Source: Nonomuraea candida
GTDB taxonomy: Bacteria; Actinomycetota; Actinomycetes; Streptosporangiales; Streptosporangiaceae
Length of the DNA stretch: 64,000 bases
NCBI RefSeq assembly: GCF_000725485.1
Contig: NZ_JOAG01000021.1
Span: 62,001 to 126,000, forward strand
Reading direction: 5' to 3'
Each line of letters opens with the position of its first letter. Within the stretch, counting starts at the first letter, position 1. Below the pieces are notes generated by a model. That model searched no databases, was not told where the DNA came from, and saw only the letters and a list, made by a program, of their open reading frames with translations. A program made the position numbers and the translations under genes. This document shows positions 1 to 8,214 of this stretch, piece after piece.

Positions 1-1
1 G

Positions 2-274
2 CGCATCAAGGCGCTCCCGCCCGACTACCAGATCGTCTACAAGGAGATCCAGCGCTACTACTTCAAGGTCGGGCCGGTCGGGCTGACCGACGGGTCCCTG
101 CTCACCGGGATCGCCGACTTCTTCGAGGAAGGAGTCGCGGCCGGCAAGGGGGTCCTGGAGCTCATCGGTGACGACGTCGCCGCCTTCGCCGACGACCTGA
201 TCAAGGACTCGCGCACGTACGCGGAGGTCTATCAGGAGTCCATCAGCGGGAAACCCGGCACCACCGGGAAGTGA
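2..274 (+). CDS. DUF1048-family protein, 3' part only
   Basis: The frame is open from the window edge to a TGA at 272-274, so the start lies outside. The visible 90 residues contain ALPPDYQIVYKEIQ and DDLIKDSRTYAEVY, which match my memory of DUF1048 proteins: small, soluble, helical proteins of about 110-120 residues, usually encoded next to a PadR-type repressor. About 25 N-terminal residues are therefore missing. No biochemical function is established for the family. The next gene begins 28 bp downstream on the same strand but encodes an unrelated secreted enzyme. Confidence 0.7.
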   Translation, partial: RIKALPPDYQIVYKEIQRYYFKVGPVGLTDGSLLTGIADFFEEGVAAGKGVLELIGDDVAAFADDLIKDSRTYAEVYQESISGKPGTTGK

Positions 275-302
275 CACCCGGCCGGGCGACGGGAGGCAGG
301 CG

Positions 303-1262
303 ATGCCCGCACGCACCACCCTGCTCATCGGGATCGCGGCCCTGCTGCTGGCCGCCCCCCGCTGCGCCGCGCAGCCCCCGCCCGCCCCGCCCGGCGCGAG
401 CGCCCGGGCCGGCCCCGCCGACGGCTGCCGGGCCGAGCGGCCGCTGGAGCCGGGCACGCACCGGCTCCGCTCCGGCGGGATCGAGCGCCGCTTCCTGCTG
501 TCGGTGCCCGCCGGCGCCGGCCCGCACCCGGTCATCCTCGACCTGCACGGCCTGAACTCCACCGCCGCCCGCCAGGCCGCCTACGGCCGCTTGCCCGAAC
601 GGGGCGCGCGGCGCGGCTACGTCGTGGCCACCCCCCAGGCCGCCGAGGGCCGCATGGGCTGGACCCTGCCGCACACCACCGGCCCCGACGACACCGCCTT
701 CCTGGCCGCGCTCCTCGACCACCTCGCCCGCAACCTGTGCGTCGACGCGCGCCGCCAGTTCGCCGCCGGCATGTCGTACGGGGCCGCGATGGCGCTGTCA
801 CTGGTCTGCGGGCTGGGGGGCCGGCTGTCGGCCGTGGCCGCCGTGGCCGGGCTCAACATCGTGCGCCCCTGCCCGGGCGCCGCCCCCACCACGATCGTCG
901 CCTTCCACGGCACCGCCGACCGCATCGTCCCCTATCGCGGCGGCCACCCCTTCCAGGACGCCACCGGCGACCTGCGGCGGCTGGCCGACCTGGTCGTGCT
1001 CGACCCGGTGGAGCGGGCCGCGACCGGCTGGGCGGCCCTGCTCGGCTGCACCGGCCGTACCAGCGCCACCCTGACCCGCCAGGTGCGCCTGAGCGACTGG
1101 AGGAGGTGCCCCGGCGGCGTCACCCTGCGCCTGTACACGATCGACGGGGGCGGGCACACCTGGCCGGGCACCCTGGAGGTGCCCTGGCTGGGCAGCACCA
1201 CCCGCGAGGTGGACGCCACCGAGCTGATCCTCGACACCTTCGACCGGGCCCCCTCCCGCTGA
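303..1262 (+). CDS. Secreted PHB-depolymerase/feruloyl-esterase family hydrolase
   Basis: A 319-residue alpha/beta-hydrolase of the LpqC/PHB-depolymerase esterase group, expected to cleave polyester or feruloyl ester bonds outside the cell. The first ~23 residues form a signal peptide (PARTTLLIGIAALLLAAP). The Cys at 21 is not in a clear lipobox, so a free secreted protein is likelier than a lipoprotein. The catalytic triad is visible: Ser158 in GMSYG, Asp206 in HGTADRIVPY and His295 in GGGHTW. LHGLN at 81-85 is the oxyanion-hole region. ATG 303 is chosen because GGGAGG lies about 6 bp upstream. The substrate cannot be told from sequence. Confidence 0.85.
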   Translation: MPARTTLLIGIAALLLAAPRCAAQPPPAPPGASARAGPADGCRAERPLEPGTHRLRSGGIERRFLLSVPAGAGPHPVILDLHGLNSTAARQAAYGRLPERGARRGYVVATPQAAEGRMGWTLPHTTGPDDTAFLAALLDHLARNLCVDARRQFAAGMSYGAAMALSLVCGLGGRLSAVAAVAGLNIVRPCPGAAPTTIVAFHGTADRIVPYRGGHPFQDATGDLRRLADLVVLDPVERAATGWAALLGCTGRTSATLTRQVRLSDWRRCPGGVTLRLYTIDGGGHTWPGTLEVPWLGSTTREVDATELILDTFDRAPSR

Positions 1263-1322
1263 GATCCGCTGAGATCCGGGGCGAGCCGGACGCCTGCGTA
1301 CGAGCCGCTACCCTTGTCGGTC

Positions 1323-2654
1323 ATGACGCAGGTGGGACATGAAACGGCACGCGCCTTGCTGCGCAGGCTCGCCGTCGAGCAGGCCGAGTGCAGGGTGCCG
1401 TCGCTGACGGCCGCGATCGTGCGCGACGGGCGGCTGGCGTGGTTCGGCGGGCGGGGCCGGGTCGGGGACGGCGCGCCCACCGCCGCCACCCAGTACCGCA
1501 TCGGGTCGATCACCAAGAGCATGGTGGCCGTCGTGGTGATGCGGCTGCGCGACGAGGGGCTGCTCGCGCTGACCGACCCGCTGGAACGGCACCTGCCCGG
1601 CACCCCGCTCGGCCATCTGACGATCGCGCAGCTGTTGTCGCACACCTCCGGCCTGACCGCCGAGCCGCCGACCGCCTGGTGGGAGCGCACCGCCGGCATC
1701 CCGGCCGGCGAACTGCTGGACAGGCTCGGGCCCGGCGAGCTCAAGCACCGGCCGGGGCGGCGCTTCCACTACTCCAACGTCGGGTTCGCGCTGCTCGGCG
1801 AGCTGGTGGCGCGGCTGCGGGGCACGACCTGGCTCAAGGCGCTGGGGGCCGAGGTGCTCGACCCGCTCGGCATGCGCGGCACCACCGCCCGGCCGCGCGC
1901 CCCGCACGCCACGGGCTACGCGGTGCACCCGTACGCCGACGTGGTGCAGATCGAGCCGGAGCACGACGCCGACGCGATGGGCCCGGCCGGGCAGCTGTGG
2001 TCCACCCCCTACGACCTGGCCCGGTGGGCGGCGTTCCTGGGCGGCGAGACCGGCGGCGTGCTGTCCCCCGACACGCTGGCCGAGATGCGCGAGCCGGCCG
2101 GGGTGGCCGACGGCGACGCCTGGACCGCCGGGATGGGGCTGGGTTTGCAGCTGGCCAGGACGGGCGGGCGCCGCCTGGCCGGCCACACCGGGTCGATGCC
2201 CGGCTTCCTGGCCACGGTGTGGGCCGACCCCGGTGACGGGGTAGGCGTGCTGTTCATGGCCAACACCACCTCCGGGATGTCCGGCACGCTCCTGACCGAC
2301 CTGCTGGACATCCTGGCCGAGCACGAGCCGCGCCTGCCCGACGAGTGGCATCCGGTGCCGGCCGATCCGGACCTGCTGGCGCTGACCGGGCTGTGGCACT
2401 GGGGGCCCACGCCGTACACGCTGCGGCTGCTGCCGGAGCGGGGGCTGTCGCTGGAGCCGGTCGCCGGGGCCGGGCGGGCCTCGCGCTTCGTGCCGCAGGA
2501 CGACGGCACCTGGCTGGGGCTGGACGGCTACTACGCCGGGGAGACGCTGCGCGTGGCGGCCGACCACCTCGACCTCAACACGTTCATCTTCACCCGCGAG
2601 CCGTACGACCCGGCCGCGCCCGTCCCGGGCGGCGCCACCGACTGGCACGCCTGA
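1323..2654 (+). CDS. Serine hydrolase, beta-lactamase class C / PBP4* family
   Basis: A 443-residue penicillin-binding-like serine hydrolase (esterase or D-aminopeptidase type). The active-site motifs are SxxK as SITK (Ser62, Lys65), Y-x-N as YSN (150-152) and HTG (288-290) in place of KTG. No signal peptide is evident, so it is probably cytoplasmic, unlike a true beta-lactamase. A C-terminal beta-rich extension after about residue 340 is typical of this group. ATG 1323 is preferred to an in-frame TTG at 1314. A stem-loop follows between this gene and the convergent LysR gene. The substrate is unknown. Confidence 0.85.
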   Translation: MTQVGHETARALLRRLAVEQAECRVPSLTAAIVRDGRLAWFGGRGRVGDGAPTAATQYRIGSITKSMVAVVVMRLRDEGLLALTDPLERHLPGTPLGHLTIAQLLSHTSGLTAEPPTAWWERTAGIPAGELLDRLGPGELKHRPGRRFHYSNVGFALLGELVARLRGTTWLKALGAEVLDPLGMRGTTARPRAPHATGYAVHPYADVVQIEPEHDADAMGPAGQLWSTPYDLARWAAFLGGETGGVLSPDTLAEMREPAGVADGDAWTAGMGLGLQLARTGGRRLAGHTGSMPGFLATVWADPGDGVGVLFMANTTSGMSGTLLTDLLDILAEHEPRLPDEWHPVPADPDLLALTGLWHWGPTPYTLRLLPERGLSLEPVAGAGRASRFVPQDDGTWLGLDGYYAGETLRVAADHLDLNTFIFTREPYDPAAPVPGGATDWHA

Positions 2655-2751
2655 CGGGCACGTCCCGGACCGGCGGGGCCGAGGAGAACACCGGGCCTGG
2701 GGGAAATGCCGGGACGCCGGAGAGCAGCACCGGAAGGCCCAGGCTCGCAGA

Positions 2752-2787
2752 CCGGGTGACCCGGTGCTCTCAGACGGGGTCACCCGG
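2752..2787. terminator. Stem-loop between convergent genes
   Basis: The arm CCGGGTGACCC at 2752-2762 is exactly complementary to 2777-2787, giving an 11-bp stem with a 14-nt loop. It lies between the convergent serine hydrolase and LysR genes and lacks a U-tract, as is common in actinomycetes. It probably ends both transcripts. The region also holds a direct repeat (ACCCGGTGCTCTCAG at 2759-2773 and 2782-2796), and the second copy includes the LysR stop codon. Confidence 0.6.
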
Positions 2788-2792
2788 TGCTC

Positions 2793-3713
2793 TCAGGCCG
2801 GGTGACTCGCCCCTTCCTCCTCCCGGCCCGCCAGGGCGGCGGCCAGGCCGGCCGCCGGGCCCGGGGGCAGGGCGGCGTGCAGCAGCTCGACCCGGTGCAC
2901 CAGCCGGGGCGCGGCCACCGCCACGCCCCGCACCCCCGCACCCCGCGACTCCCCGCCCGCCGGCCGCACGGCGGAGGCGGGCAGCAGGGTCAGGCCGTGG
3001 CCGGCCGCGGCCAGGTTGAGCACCGTGTGCACGTCGTCGCCGTCGTACTCCATCCCCGCCGCGAACCCCTCCCCCACCAGGTCGCGCAGCCGGGCGAGCG
3101 GGCACAGCGGCGTCTGCAGCCAGCGGGCGTCCACCAGGTCGGCCAGCCGCAGCGCCGCCCGCCCGGCCAGCGGGTGCCCGGCGGGCAGCACCACCACGAG
3201 CTCCTCCTCCGTCACGCCGGTGGCGGACATCGGGCCGGCGTCGGGCAGGCGCAGCGGGTCGTTCGGCGCGACCAGACCGTCGATCAGGCCCAGCTCGGCC
3301 CGCCCCTCGGCCACCATCGCGGCCACCTGGTCGCGCCGGCACGTGTGCAGGCGCAGGTCCAGGCGCGGCTCACGGGAGCGCGCCGCCGCCAGCCGGGCGG
3401 CCACCGCGGGGCCGAGCGCGAGCGGCGTCGCGGCCAGCCGCAGCCGGTGACGCGGCCCGGCGGCGGCGCGCAGCACGTCGGCGCGGGCGGCCCGCAGCCG
3501 CAGCAGCAGCGGCCCGGCGTGCTCCAGCAGCCGCCGCCCCGCCGGGGTGGGCTCGACCGGGCGGCGGCGCAGCAGCGGCAGGCCCAGGTCGGTCTCCAGC
3601 GCGGCGATCTGCTGCGAGATCGCCGACTGGGTGTAGCCGAGCTCGGAGGCGGCGGCCGAGAACGAGCCGTGCCTGGCGACGGTGACGAACGTGGTCAGCA
3701 GATGCGGGTCCAT
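2793..3713 (-). CDS. LysR-family transcriptional regulator
   Basis: A 306-residue LysR protein. The N-terminal winged HTH runs from about residue 1 to 60 (MDPHLLTTFVTVARHGSFSA, then AISQQIAALE), followed by a linker helix and a two-lobed effector domain. It starts at ATG 3713 and is divergent from the amidotransferase-like gene at 3784. A perfect 12-bp palindrome at 3738-3749 lies between them and is the likely operator. LysR regulators usually control the divergent neighbour and themselves, so the target is inferred to be the 3784 gene. The effector is unknown. Confidence 0.9.
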   Translation of the reverse strand: MDPHLLTTFVTVARHGSFSAAASELGYTQSAISQQIAALETDLGLPLLRRRPVEPTPAGRRLLEHAGPLLLRLRAARADVLRAAAGPRHRLRLAATPLALGPAVAARLAAARSREPRLDLRLHTCRRDQVAAMVAEGRAELGLIDGLVAPNDPLRLPDAGPMSATGVTEEELVVVLPAGHPLAGRAALRLADLVDARWLQTPLCPLARLRDLVGEGFAAGMEYDGDDVHTVLNLAAAGHGLTLLPASAVRPAGGESRGAGVRGVAVAAPRLVHRVELLHAALPPGPAAGLAAALAGREEEGASHPA

Positions 3714-3737
3714 TAGCGTTTCTTATAGCAGGTGCAG

Positions 3738-3749
3738 CAACGATCGTTG
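3738..3749. promoter_or_regulatory. Candidate LysR operator
   Basis: CAACGATCGTTG is a perfect 12-bp palindrome in the 70-bp space between the divergent LysR gene and the amidotransferase-like gene. It has T/A-rich half-site ends as in LysR T-N11-A boxes. Assignment to this LysR rests only on position. Confidence 0.5.
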
Positions 3750-3783
3750 GCGCTTGATGGGGCTGGCCGGTCACGATGGGGGC

Positions 3784-4494
3784 ATGAGAATCGCCCTTGT
3801 GGGGGACCGCTCCCCCAGTGTCCGCTCCCATGTCCGGATCCCGTCGCTGATGGAGGCATTGCGCGAGCGGGACGGCATCGCGCCCGACCCGTACTGGATG
3901 CCCACCGATGACGTGTCCGGGCTGGAGGGGTTCGACGGGATCTGGTTGCTGCCCGGCAGCCCGTACCGTGACGAGGCCGGCGCGGTCGAGGCGGCCCGGG
4001 TGGCGCGCGAGCGGCGCATCCCGTTCCTGGGCACGTGCGCGGGCTTCCAGCACATGCTCCTGGAGTACGCGCGGCACGTGTGCGGGCTGGACGTGGCCCA
4101 CGCCGAGAACGAGCCGGGCGCGCGCGACTTCCTGCTGACGCCGCTGGCGTGCTCCCTGGCCGGGCACGAGGGCCTGGTACGCCTGTCGCCCGGCACCCTG
4201 ATCGAGCGGATCGTCGGCGCGCCCGGCACCGTGGAGTCCTACATCTGCTCCTACGGCCTCAACGAGACCTACAAGCAGGCGCTGGCCGGGCACGGGCTGG
4301 TGTTCTCCGGGCACGGCGAGGACGGGGGCGTGCGGGTGGCCGAGCTGCCCGGGCACCCGTTCTTCCTGGCCACGCTGTTCCAGCCGGAACTGGCCGGGGA
4401 CGGGCGGCTGCCGCACCCGGTGATCTCGGCGTTCGCCGCCGCCGCCCACCACCACGCGACCTCGCGGGCCGCGCCCGTGGAAAGCACGCTCTGA
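3784..4494 (+). CDS. Class I glutamine amidotransferase-like protein (CTP-synthase C-terminal-related)
   Basis: A 236-residue protein resembling the glutaminase half of CTP synthase, standing alone. The nucleophile elbow GTCAGFQ places Cys85 correctly. The stretch corresponding to the FHPE motif reads FQPE (209-212), so the usual catalytic His appears to be Gln. The family is annotated as CTP synthase C-terminal region-related (seleno)protein, and its reaction is not known. ATG 3784 is 70 bp from the divergent LysR start. The last codons and stop are repeated in degenerate form downstream (4477-4629). It may not hydrolyse glutamine at all. Confidence 0.75.
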   Translation: MRIALVGDRSPSVRSHVRIPSLMEALRERDGIAPDPYWMPTDDVSGLEGFDGIWLLPGSPYRDEAGAVEAARVARERRIPFLGTCAGFQHMLLEYARHVCGLDVAHAENEPGARDFLLTPLACSLAGHEGLVRLSPGTLIERIVGAPGTVESYICSYGLNETYKQALAGHGLVFSGHGEDGGVRVAELPGHPFFLATLFQPELAGDGRLPHPVISAFAAAAHHHATSRAAPVESTL

Positions 4495-4629
4495 GACCTG
4501 ACGCCAGGGCGCCGGCGGAAAGCACGCCCCGAGACCCTGACGCCCCAGCGCCGCCGGTCGCGGAGGCGCCGGGAAGGGACGCCCCGAGGCCTGACGCCAG
4601 GGCGCGGCCGGTCGCGGGGGCGCGCGGGC
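4477..4629. repeat. Three degenerate copies of the 3' end of the preceding gene
   Basis: Three diverged copies of roughly 40-56 bp begin near 4477, 4515 and 4571. Each has a GGAAAGCACGC-like head, then GAGACC, then TGACGCC. The first copy is the last codons and stop of the amidotransferase-like gene. Nothing else is seen in the space before the SRPBCC gene ends at 4630. Confidence 0.6.
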
Positions 4630-5055
4630 TCAGGTGGCGGGCAGGAGGGAGGCGAGGGTGCGCAGGGAGCGGCGGGCGAGGGCCAGGACGAGCGGGCGCG
4701 CCAGCGCCCAGCCCGCCTGGCCCAGCACGCCGAACGGCAGCTCCAGCTCCTCGGCCCACACCACGCGGCTGCCGTCGCCCTGCGGGCTCACCCGGATGGC
4801 GCCGCGCCCGCGCACCACGCGGCCGGTGTGCGTGACGCGCATCAGCGCCGGCGGCTCCCAGTGGGTGATCGTCATCGTGTCCAGGAAGCCGAGCGGCCAC
4901 ACCCCGGTGTACGCCTCCAGGGTGCGCTCCCCCGTGCGGCGGGCGCTGGTCATGAACATCCACTCCCGGTGCCGGGGCCAGTCGGTGATCAGCGCGAACA
5001 CCTGCTCCGGCGGCGCGGGGACGTGCACGGCGGCGGCCGCGTACACGGGTCTCAT
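4630..5055 (-). CDS. SRPBCC / polyketide-cyclase-like protein
   Basis: A 141-residue START/Bet-v1-like protein (VHVPAPPEQVFALITDWPRH at the N-terminus, typical of polyketide cyclase/dehydrase-like SRPBCC proteins). These bind a hydrophobic ligand in a helix-grip pocket; here the ligand is unknown. Its ATG (5055-5053) overlaps the TGA of the upstream TetR gene as ATGA, so the two are translationally coupled and form a two-gene operon. The TetR protein presumably controls both. Cytoplasmic, no signal peptide. Confidence 0.8.
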   Translation of the reverse strand: MRPVYAAAAVHVPAPPEQVFALITDWPRHREWMFMTSARRTGERTLEAYTGVWPLGFLDTMTITHWEPPALMRVTHTGRVVRGRGAIRVSPQGDGSRVVWAEELELPFGVLGQAGWALARPLVLALARRSLRTLASLLPAT

Positions 5056-5795
5056 GCAGGGCTCTCCCTTCGGTCGGCCGCCGGTGGAAGGGCCGCGGCG
5101 ATGCAGTCGAGGACGTGCTCCAGCCCGGAGCGGAACTGGTCGTCGCGGCTCAGGTGCGGCCGGCGCGCCTCCGTCACGACCTTACTGAAGATCGGGTAGT
5201 CCCCGCTCTCCAGCAGCTGGTTGACGCGCGCGGAGTTGCGCACCATCCACTCCGGCTCGCTGAGCCCGCTGCGGCGGGCCTCCTCGGCCCAGCCGACCTC
5301 CTCGCGGGCGGCGCCCTCGACGTAGCCGTTCAGCACGGCCATCAGGGTGAGGTTCGCGTCGATGGGGACGTGCGGGTCGAGGGCGCCCATCACCCGCTCG
5401 ATCAGGCACAGCTGGTTGGGGCCGAAGCTGGGCAGCGGCCGCCGCACGGTGATGATCCAGGGGTGCCGCAGCCACATCGCCCGCATCCCCTCGGCGTAGC
5501 GCCTCAGGTCGGCCCGCCAGTCGCCGGAGGGCATGCCCTCGACGTCGATCTCGCCCAGCAGGTGGTCGCTGACGAGGTCGATGAGGTCGTCGCGGCTGGG
5601 GACGTAGCGGTAGAGGGACATCGCGCCGGCGCCGATCTCGGCGGCGATGCGCCGCATGGTGGCCGCCTCCAGCCCTTCGGCGTCGGCGATCCGGATCGCC
5701 GCCTCGGTGATCTGCGCGCGGCTGTAGACCGGTCTCGGCCCCCGGGCGGGGCGCTCGGGGCGCATCCAGATGGTCACGTGCTCGGCGTCGGCCAC
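5052..5795 (-). CDS. TetR/AcrR-family regulator
   Basis: A 247-residue TetR regulator. After a ~25-residue N-terminal tail the HTH runs from YSRAQITEAAIRIADAEGLE to GAMSLYRYVPSRDDLIDLV (about 24-72), followed by a large ligand-binding domain of the tetracycline-repressor C-terminal type. GTG 5795 is chosen because AGGAGGT lies 7 bp upstream. It is coupled to the SRPBCC gene by ATGA. A short inverted repeat (CTTGC-CCGC-GCAAG) lies in its upstream region near 5868 and could be an operator, but that is weak. Confidence 0.88.
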   Translation of the reverse strand: MADAEHVTIWMRPERPARGPRPVYSRAQITEAAIRIADAEGLEAATMRRIAAEIGAGAMSLYRYVPSRDDLIDLVSDHLLGEIDVEGMPSGDWRADLRRYAEGMRAMWLRHPWIITVRRPLPSFGPNQLCLIERVMGALDPHVPIDANLTLMAVLNGYVEGAAREEVGWAEEARRSGLSEPEWMVRNSARVNQLLESGDYPIFSKVVTEARRPHLSRDDQFRSGLEHVLDCIAAALPPAADRRESPA

Positions 5796-5917
5796 CGCCT
5801 CACCTCCTTGGTGCGTACATGGTGCTCAGTAACCTCCTCTGGCTGCCGCAACCGCGGACAACTGCGCGCTTGCCCGCGCAAGGGCCGCTGACCGCTCCCG
5901 GCGCCGGAGCGCACGGG

Positions 5918-6676
5918 CTACATCCGGGTCCGCGCGTACGTCTGCAGCGCGTCGCGGACGAACACCGCCCCCGCCGCGTCGTCGTACATGCCGGCGAATC
6001 GGGGGTCGTCGACGTACATGTCGCCCAGGCAGCGCACCATCTCGATCGCGCGCTCCCGGTCGCCGTCGGCCGTCGGGGTGCCCGGGATCCGGCTCAGCCA
6101 CCGCACGTGCCGGGCGGCCAGGGACTGCGCGCGCTCGGAGTCCGGGCGGACCCCCGCCTTGGCCGCGGCGGTCCACGCGGCCACGAGGTCCTCGGTGTCC
6201 CGCTTCCAGGCCCGCTGCTGGTCGAGGGTCTTGCCGTGCCACCAGTCGTTGCTCACCTGGTACGCGCGCTCGCCCCAGCGTGCGGTCACCTCGTCCTTGT
6301 AGTGCTCGTTGAACCCCGCCAGCATGACGTCCCTGCGCGGCTCCGCCCCCGCCTCCAGCGCCTGGAGCATGTGGCGCACGGACCGGATCCGGTCGTCGAT
6401 GCGGTCCCGCTCGGCCTCCAGCGCGGCGATGTGGGCGCGGAGCCCGTCCAACGTGTCCACCTCGTCGGCCAGGACCTCGGCGATGGCCGGCAGGCCCATG
6501 CCGAGCCGGCGCATGAGCAGGATCCGCTGCAGCCGGGCGACCGCGCCCAGGTCGTAGTAGCGGTAGCCGTTCGCGCCGACCCGGGACGGGGCCAAGAGCC
6601 CGACGCTGTCGTAGTGACGCAAGGTCCGGCTGCTGATGCCGGCCCGCGCCGCGAGCTCCTGGATCGTCCACTCCAT
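5918..6676 (-). CDS. MerR-family regulator with TipAS drug-recognition domain
   Basis: A 252-residue protein: MerR HTH at 1-70 (WTIQELAARAGISSRTLRHY, then GYRYYD), a coiled-coil to about 115, then a TipAS domain (MLAGFNEHYKDEV, QVSNDWWHGKT, ending YVDDPRFAGMYD). TipAL-type activators bind thiopeptides and other drugs through TipAS and switch on promoters with long spacers. It is second in an operon 10 bp behind the DUF2268 gene, whose promoter has exactly that architecture, so autoregulation is likely. GGAGGTGA lies about 12 bp before ATG 6676. Confidence 0.9.
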   Translation of the reverse strand: MEWTIQELAARAGISSRTLRHYDSVGLLAPSRVGANGYRYYDLGAVARLQRILLMRRLGMGLPAIAEVLADEVDTLDGLRAHIAALEAERDRIDDRIRSVRHMLQALEAGAEPRRDVMLAGFNEHYKDEVTARWGERAYQVSNDWWHGKTLDQQRAWKRDTEDLVAAWTAAAKAGVRPDSERAQSLAARHVRWLSRIPGTPTADGDRERAIEMVRCLGDMYVDDPRFAGMYDDAAGAVFVRDALQTYARTRM

Positions 6677-6686
6677 CGTCCCAGTG

Positions 6687-7571
6687 TCACCTCCGGCGGA
6701 GGGTGGCTGCGATGACCTCCGAGCTGTCGGCGTGCAGGGCCTGCGCCGCCGTCTGCCCGGTCGCCGCCAGATAGGTGTCGACGAGCCGGTTGCCGGCGGC
6801 GTACCCGGCGCCCATCGGCAGCCCCACCGGGGTGAGGCCGAAGCGCTCGGCGCTGGGGTCGCCGTGCAGCCAGGCGGTGAAGTTCTCCATGCCCGTCACG
6901 TCGAGCCCGGTGAGCACCTTGGCGAAGACCTCGTCGTCGTGCAGGTACGGCACGCCGATGCGGGCGTGGCCGAGCTCGTCGCCGTAGAGCTGGCGGGCGA
7001 AGGCGTCGGCCAGGCCCTCGCTGACGACGGCGTCGCCGACCGTGACGGTCATCGGGTCCCACGCGGCCCCGCCCGGGCTGAAGCGCACGTTGTGGTGGAG
7101 CTCGTGCACGGCGGTGGCCTCCAGGCGTGCCACGTTCTCGGGGTAGGGCCACATGGTGATGGCGATGTCGCCCGAGATGCCGCCGAACCCGATCATTCCC
7201 TTGCAGGGCCCCATGAAGTGCTCGTCACCCGGATCGCCGAGGACGAACAGCACGGTGATGTCCGGAACCCGCAGCCCCGGCTTCGCCTCCAGCAGCACGG
7301 CCAGAGCGTCGTCCAGCGCCCGCCGCATCCGCTCCCACGCCCCGGCCGCCGCCAGGGTTTCGAGCGCGTCGAGGCAACGCTCCTCGTCGCGGTCGATGGG
7401 GAACCCGCAGGTCGCCAGGTGCATGGCCGCCATGTCCACCTCGCCGGGGTGGTAGCGGTACATGCCCCGGTTGGGCTCCAGCATCTGGCGCAGCAGGTCC
7501 GGGCGGTCCGCGACCGGGGCCAGCAGGATCTTCTTCATGGCGGAGCAGGTGTCAAGAACGGTGATCGACAT
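6687..7571 (-). CDS. DUF2268 putative zinc metalloprotease
   Basis: A 294-residue DUF2268 (YjaZ-like) protein with the zinc motif HELHH (His156, Glu157, His160) and a downstream acidic ligand in SEGLADAF (Glu185), the pattern of a gluzincin-like peptidase. No signal peptide, so cytoplasmic. The substrate is unknown. It leads an operon with the TipAS-type MerR regulator. The -10 box ends only 7 bp before ATG 7571, implying a leaderless mRNA and supporting this start. Co-regulation with a drug-sensing MerR suggests a stress or resistance role, which is inference. Confidence 0.85.
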   Translation of the reverse strand: MSITVLDTCSAMKKILLAPVADRPDLLRQMLEPNRGMYRYHPGEVDMAAMHLATCGFPIDRDEERCLDALETLAAAGAWERMRRALDDALAVLLEAKPGLRVPDITVLFVLGDPGDEHFMGPCKGMIGFGGISGDIAITMWPYPENVARLEATAVHELHHNVRFSPGGAAWDPMTVTVGDAVVSEGLADAFARQLYGDELGHARIGVPYLHDDEVFAKVLTGLDVTGMENFTAWLHGDPSAERFGLTPVGLPMGAGYAAGNRLVDTYLAATGQTAAQALHADSSEVIAATLRRR

Positions 7572-7578
7572 GGCGGCG

Positions 7579-7609
7579 ATGCTAGAAGTTGACGCAGCGT
7601 CAAGGTCAA
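7579..7609 (-). promoter_or_regulatory. MerR-type promoter with operator in a 19-bp spacer
   Basis: On the minus strand TTGACC (-35, 7609-7604) and TAGCAT (-10, 7584-7579) are separated by exactly 19 bp. The spacer holds the perfect odd palindrome TTGACGC-T-GCGTCAA at 7589-7603. A 19-20 bp spacer with a dyad is the hallmark of promoters untwisted by MerR activators, and the MerR gene is in the operon it drives. The start codon sits at the expected +1. Confidence 0.88.
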
Positions 7610-7659
7610 ACCGGCGGCCCGGCCCCCACCACGATCACGGCCCCCGGCGGCACCGTGGT

Positions 7660-8214
7660 CTACGCGCCCACTCCGTTCGCCCCGCTGTCCCCGCTGCCGC
7701 TGTCCCCGCTGTTTCCGCGCAGGGCCGCGGCGAAGCGCCGGCCGGGGGCCGGGTCGACGCCGAAGAGCTCGGCGTAGCGTTCGTGGGTCTCCTCCCACCC
7801 GGCGTGGGCGTCCTGCTCGGAGAGCTCCTCGCCGCGCAGGAGGGGCTCCAGCCGGGACAGGTAGGCCTCCCAGCCGGTGGCGGTCTGCGCGGACAGGCCG
7901 CGGTCGTCGATGACGTGGGTGAAGACCAGGCGGCAGCCGTCCCCCTCGGGGGTCAGGTCGAAGCTGTAGAACTGCCCGGCGAAGGTCCAGGCCAGGCGGC
8001 GGGGCGGAGCGACCTCGAGCACCTCACCGGTCGCGCCGCCGGCCTCGATGATCTCGCCCGCCGCGGGCGTCCAGTCGGCGGCCGCGGGAAACCAGCGCTC
8101 CAGCTCGGCCGGCACGCTGACGGCCCGCCACACGCGCTCGACCGGGAAGGCGAGCGTGCGCTCGAAGCGCAGCGCCGGGCGGCCGTCGATGGTCTCCAGG
8201 GTTCCGTGGGTCAT
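7660..8214 (-). CDS. AHSA1-type SRPBCC protein
   Basis: A 184-residue SRPBCC protein of the AHSA1 (activator of Hsp90 ATPase homolog 1-like) group: RTLAFPVERVWRAVSVPAEL, then a helix-grip fold, with a Ser/Gly/Asp-rich tail after about 165. Its ATG overlaps the stop of the upstream ArsR gene by ATGA. ArsR-AHSA1 pairs are very common in actinomycetes, but the ligand and role are not known. A second pair lies at 35318-36309. Confidence 0.85.
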   Translation of the reverse strand: MTHGTLETIDGRPALRFERTLAFPVERVWRAVSVPAELERWFPAAADWTPAAGEIIEAGGATGEVLEVAPPRRLAWTFAGQFYSFDLTPEGDGCRLVFTHVIDDRGLSAQTATGWEAYLSRLEPLLRGEELSEQDAHAGWEETHERYAELFGVDPAPGRRFAAALRGNSGDSGSGDSGANGVGA

